Assembly (NCBI RefSeq): GCF_020524035.2
Contig: NZ_CP129013.1
Location: forward strand, 3,348,001 to 3,412,000
Length of the DNA: 64,000 bases
Direction of reading: 5' to 3'
Origin: Bacillus carboniphilus
GTDB taxonomy: Bacteria > Bacillota > Bacilli > Bacillales > JAIVKR01
Every line of letters begins with the position of its first letter. Positions within the stretch are counted from its first letter, which is position 1. The notes beneath the pieces were generated by a model. That model ran no database searches. It saw only the letters and a program-made list of their open reading frames with translations, and had not been told where the DNA came from. The translations under genes and the position numbers were made by a program. Shown piece by piece: positions 60,686 through 64,000 of this stretch.

Positions 60686-62042
60686 CTAAGTACTGAAAAC
60701 CGAATAGATCCTTCTAAACGTATGGAACCAAGGGCTATTTTTGCCAAACTTTAAGTAGACTTTTCGTGCATGTCTAACCATCTTAGAGGCAATGGTAATT
60801 AGATTTTGAATGACTTTTTTTATTCGACGTCGAAACACCTTCTTTTTTTAATGGGGCATCACTTCCTTTTAAACTTTCTTGTCCAATGATTCGAAGCAGA
60901 TTATAAACAAAACAGCCAAGGTGTAAGATTAAATCATTCGTCGCAAACTTTCCTGATGGAAAGCGCTCTAAATCCAAATCTGTCTTTAATTCACTATGAA
61001 ATTGTTCGCATGTTCCGTGTTCATGATAGAGAGGAATGACCTGTTCAGGTTCGATATTCAAAGAAGTCCAGTAACTTTCGAACTCGATTTCAGGGACTAA
61101 TAAAATTTGTCCATTTCGATCGATCGTCCGCTCCACGACCTTATAAATTTGACGCACGGGTTTTCCCATTTTCTTAGGAGTTGCTTCGACAGACCCGTAA
61201 AATATTCGTTTTCCTTCCCGAGCTTCGATCTCCTTTCCGCGTTCTTTTGCGATCATTAACCAGGTCTCTGGATTTTCTCTTCGTGGGTTCCGTTTAATAA
61301 TAAAATCGACCTTTTCTTCGTCACATACCTTTAAATTATCCGCACTATCATTTCCACCATCGAGACGAATGAGTAGAGGAAGATCGGTGATTTGTTTGGC
61401 ATAACGAATGGATTCTTGAAGGAAGTGGTCTGTTCCTTTTTGAACATGCGTCTTTCCTTCACGCAATTCAACATTGACAATGTATCCTTCTTGACCTAGA
61501 TAGCTGAAATTTGGCGCATAGCCATCACATCCCTTATAGGTACGACTCACGCCTTCTTTTTTGGTGTTCGAATTATCAAAAGGAGATACATCCATATCAA
61601 GTGGGACGAAAGCTTTCTCCTCCCCGTTCTCGTCTTTTAACATCGTGGGTGTGACGGGAGAATCAAATTGTTTAAGGAGCTGAACGGATTCTTCGAGAAT
61701 AATGTTTTTCCATCCATCTTCTTTGGCGATTTGATTTAAACGCTGTCTGAGTGTTGAACTTGATGGCACTTTCTCCATATCCAATGCACGCATAAAAAAG
61801 GGATCGTTTCGAAAAGGTTCGATAGGATCAAAATCATTTTTACTCTGACTCAACAAGCCTATATAGGCTTTTATAATATTTCCATTGTTTATCGATGGAG
61901 CTGATTGAATTTGGGGGATCTTGATATCAGAGAAACGTTGACACACTTTCGTTTTAGATAAGAGTAGCCCAATTAAACCTAATCCTGAATGTGTTGATAA
62001 GGTTTCATCTGAATCTTCTAATATAAATTTCATCGTATGCAC
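60686..62042 (-). mobile_element. IS1380-family transposase (one frameshift near the 3' end)
   Basis: About 451 residues when repaired. Core segments VPLDMDVSPFDNSNTKKEGV, YKGCDGYAPNFSYLGQEGYI, LIRLDGGNDSADNLKVC and YHEHGTCEQFHSELKTDLDL carry the DDE-type residues of IS1380 elements. The frame is lost in a run of seven T on the plus strand (60843-60849); with six the protein ends KVFRRRIKKVIQNLITIASK ... FHTFRRIYSVFST as in relatives. It differs clearly from the transposase at 47713. It has landed between an orphan toxin tip and the gene that is probably its immunity partner. Confidence 0.87.
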
Positions 62043-62108
62043 CTACCTGGTGAAAAATTTTTGAACCGAATTTTGCTCATAACACTTATTATACCAAGGT
62101 TTGCATAG

Positions 62109-62531
62109 TTGAAAATGATTTTCCTTTCACGGATTCAGGCAAATGATAGTGATAAACAATTAAAAGTCATAGATCAACTATGCGATCTATTAGAAAGTTA
62201 TGAATATTGTAATGAAAACATTGAGGGTATAGAAGATATATTAACATTTCTATTGGAAAAATTGAAAACAGATCTTGATGATACGATAAAAAGTAAAAAA
62301 ACAGAAGTTATGGTTTTAGTTTTTATGTATCAGAAAATAACTGATTATACGCTTGATTTAACAGGTCTAGATATAGATAATTTAGGTAATTATGCTTTAT
62401 CAAATTTATTAGAAGTTATTGGTTATTCAAAACAAACTAATAGTCTATTTTTATTAGAAAAATATAAAAATCACAGTAATGCTCTTGTTCGAGAGGCTGC
62501 ATATATGGCTATTAGTGAGATAAATATTTAG
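62109..62531 (+). CDS. Probable immunity protein for orphan tip 1 (HEAT-like)
   Basis: 140 residues, acidic and all-helical (DKQLKVIDQLCDLLESYEYC, ENIEGIEDILTFLLEKLKTD, NHSNALVREAAYMAISEINI). The last segment resembles a HEAT repeat, a common immunity-protein fold. No ribosome binding site is seen before the ATG at 62109, which is consistent with the element upstream having cut off the 5' part. A terminator related to the one after the first immunity gene follows. Role inferred from position. Confidence 0.6.
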   Translation: MKMIFLSRIQANDSDKQLKVIDQLCDLLESYEYCNENIEGIEDILTFLLEKLKTDLDDTIKSKKTEVMVLVFMYQKITDYTLDLTGLDIDNLGNYALSNLLEVIGYSKQTNSLFLLEKYKNHSNALVREAAYMAISEINI

Positions 62532-62542
62532 TATTATATAAG

Positions 62543-62580
62543 AACCTTGAAAGGCATCCAGCCAATCAAGGTTCATTTTT
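62543..62580. terminator. Terminator after the probable immunity gene (version 2)
   Basis: Stem aaccttga / tcaaggtt, then ttcattttt. Stem and loop (aaggcatccagccaa) are the reverse complement of the terminator at 59895-59930 except for two bases. Confidence 0.82.
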
Positions 62581-62796
62581 GGATCTTCGTCATTTACAAT
62601 AATTGTTGAGATAAATTAATATCGGACAAGGGAATGAATTCAATTATTTCTCATTATTCACCACCTGTTACAAGTAGAAAACGAGGATTAAACATTAAAT
62701 TAGCCATTCACTTTATTGAATTTGTTCACTTGAATTACGCTTTAAATAGCGATGAAGCTCTTTTTTGAATTCGTAGGTTTAGATTTGTTCAAATAG

Positions 62797-63024
62797 AATC
62801 TACTCTTATTAAACAGTGTAAATGGTCAGTTTAAAAGATTTTGGACTGATTCATATGCTGGATTATCTCCACATGTCCATCAACCAACTAGAAACATTAA
62901 TCCTAAAACGGGTGAAATCTATGGAGGACAAGGTAGAAAAACGGGTAACGGAGGTGTTACATCTCCAGAAAAACAAGATGTTAAACAATTATATCGACAC
63001 CTAAATGATGGAAAAATAGCATAA
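62797..63024 (+). pseudogene. Orphan toxin tip cassette 2 (C-terminal fragment)
   Basis: One frame reads SVNGQFKRFWTDSYAGLSPH, then VHQPTRNINPKTGEIYGGQG, RKTGNGGVTSPEKQDVKQLY and RHLNDGKIA-stop. The composition and the ending resemble tips of Bacillus polymorphic toxins with a GRKTGNGGVTSP-type motif. There is no start codon and a stop just upstream (62794-62796), so it is a fragment. A competing 60-residue frame over the same bases is not protein-like. The immunity gene 20 bases downstream supports this reading. Confidence 0.65.
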
Positions 63025-63043
63025 TTGATGAAGGGAGAGTTAT

Positions 63044-63316
63044 ATGAGAAAGTTAAAAGCTACCCAAGAATTGTTCTTTACAGCTTTACATGAAATTCAA
63101 GAAGAGGTGTTTCAGGTTGCTTTGAATAAAAATAATTGCGAGAATGTCGAAAAGTTATTATACGATGTAACCTATGAGACCATTTATAGTATTATGGAGC
63201 TTTTTGACGGTTATACAAAAGAGAATTTACAGTTAGATATTATAGAAAAAGAAAATGAAAAATCCTTAAAGGAAAATATTCAACTACATGACATTTGTGT
63301 AGATTATATAAAATAA
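63044..63316 (+). CDS. Probable immunity protein for orphan tip 2
   Basis: 90 residues, acidic and helical (ATQELFFTALHEIQEEVFQV, YDVTYETIYSIMELFDGYTK), ending LHDICVDYIK. AAGGGAGAG precedes the ATG. It stands right behind the second orphan tip and before a terminator, the usual immunity position. It recalls the small immunity partners of LXG/YD-repeat toxins, but I do not recognise the family. Confidence 0.68.
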   Translation: MRKLKATQELFFTALHEIQEEVFQVALNKNNCENVEKLLYDVTYETIYSIMELFDGYTKENLQLDIIEKENEKSLKENIQLHDICVDYIK

Positions 63317-63330
63317 TAGTTTCAAAAAAG

Positions 63331-63378
63331 GACGTTTTCGGGACTATTTGTGGTTCCACATAAAAACGTCTATTTTTT
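63331..63378 (+). terminator. Terminator after the second orphan immunity gene
   Basis: Inverted repeat gacgtttt / aaaacgtc (63331-63338, 63363-63370) followed by tattttttat. The motif gacgttttt recurs once more at about 63440, so part of this may instead be a recombination site of the next gene. Confidence 0.6.
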
Positions 63379-63491
63379 ATAGAATAGTAGTTCCAAAACT
63401 CATGTCTAAAAACAAAGTAACAAAAATAGTTGTAAAAGACGTTTTTGGTGCTAAAATGAGGTTGAAGTCGATTGTAAAGGAATGATATTAG

Positions 63492-64000
63492 GTGATTTTT
63501 GGATATGCTAGGGTTAGTACCCAGGAACAAAATTTAGATATGCAAATTGACTCTTTAAAAGAATACGGTGTAGAAAAAATTTACAAGGAGAAAATGACAG
63601 GGACAAGAAAGGATAGACCTGAGCTTGAAGAACTTCTTAAAGTTTTGAGAACAGGTGACAAAGTAGTTGTATATAAGCTTGATCGTATTTCGAGATCCAC
63701 TCAACATCTCATTCAACTTAGTGAGTTATTTATGGATCTGGGAGTTGATTTCATTTCGATTAATGATAGTATTGACACTTCTACTGCAATGGGAAAATTT
63801 TATTTTCGAACAATTGCAAGTATTGCAGAGTTGAACGAGACATTATTAGTGAACGTACAAAAGCAGGACTTCAAGCTGCAAGAGCTAGAGGAAGAAAAGG
63901 TGGAAGACCAACAAAACCTGAAGATAAAATAGCAGCTGCGATTAAAATGTACAAAAGTAAGGACTATACTATTAGGGAAATTACCGAATTAACAAGAGTT
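63492..64000 (+). CDS. Serine recombinase (resolvase/invertase), frameshifted, runs off the window
   Basis: The catalytic domain is complete: FGYARVSTQEQNLDMQIDSL with the active-site serine in ARVS, VVYKLDRISRSTQHLIQLSE and INDSIDTSTAMGKF. At about 63833 one base is missing (TTGAACG for TTGGAACG); the correct frame continues RDIISERTKAGLQAARARGR, KGGRPTKPEDK and the start of a helix-turn-helix (YTIREITELTRV) up to the end of the window. GTG start at 63492, with AAAGGA upstream. Unlike the recombinase at 45182 its catalytic serine is kept. It may belong to a mobile element that continues outside the window. Confidence 0.85.

Noticed and set aside
60600-62105. Terminal inverted repeats of the second IS1380-type element
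   Set aside because: Candidate ends (aaacctct on the left, aaaccttgg reversed on the right) match over too few bases to claim.
62822-63004. A 60-residue frame MVSLKDFGLIHMLDYLHMSI
   Set aside because: It overlaps the better supported toxin-tip frame, has no ribosome binding site and resembles nothing.

Overview
The window looks like the chromosome of a low-GC, endospore-forming Bacillaceae. The evidence is a Bacillus-type hutPHUIG operon with a HutP-controlled terminator, a yfkK / yfkJ-yfkI-yfkH neighbourhood as in B. subtilis, YjcZ-type sporulation microproteins, strong AGGAGG ribosome binding sites, and a WapA-like YD-repeat toxin. The species cannot be fixed from the sequence.

Layout. 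(1) 1-8351: histidine utilisation operon, then on the minus strand a PPK2 polyphosphate kinase and a secreted chitin-active AA10 lytic polysaccharide monooxygenase. (2) 8352-29544: accessory region with eight of the window's nine paralogous 'N-domain + Ig-like domain + seven YVTN blades' beta-propeller genes (the ninth is at 45883-47456), small companion genes, a Vps62-like secreted protein, and scars of duplication and deletion. (3) 30050-43114: ordinary housekeeping or hypothetical genes (DUF3221 lipoprotein, DUF457 membrane protein, DUF1992, alpha/beta hydrolase, GNAT, PLP decarboxylase, DUF1835, DCC protein, guanine-deaminase-like protein, yfkKJIH). (4) 43115-49232: repeats, sporulation microproteins, a broken serine recombinase, the ninth propeller gene and a wrecked IS1380-type transposase carrying a smaller mobile repeat inside it. 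(5) 49788-64000: a roughly 3,250-residue secreted YD-repeat/Rhs polymorphic toxin with its immunity gene, two orphan toxin-tip/immunity cassettes, a second IS1380-type element and a second serine recombinase that runs off the end.

The most interesting system is the propeller family. None of the nine proteins has a signal peptide. At least five of their promoters share a 14-base box (consensus TCCGCACTMGTCCA) set 19-21 bases upstream of a CATANNNTA sequence, which matches the -10 element of mother-cell sigma-K; a sixth copy has the box with a weaker -10. The same box precedes the YjcZ-type sporulation genes, and its GTCCA core precedes a companion gene. I infer a late-sporulation, spore-surface protein family that expands and shuffles by recombination. 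The second system is the Rhs toxin locus, a textbook expandable array of alternative toxin tips.

Caution on quality: at least twelve otherwise well conserved reading frames are broken by one base, nearly always at a run of identical bases (hutH, hutU, hutI, ppk2, DUF1992, DUF1835, two propellers, the Rhs gene 5' end, the IS1380 transposase, two recombinases). Such a pattern across unrelated genes suggests uncorrected homopolymer sequencing errors more than a wave of true pseudogenes. Where I give a gene across such a site, the coordinates span the repaired frame.
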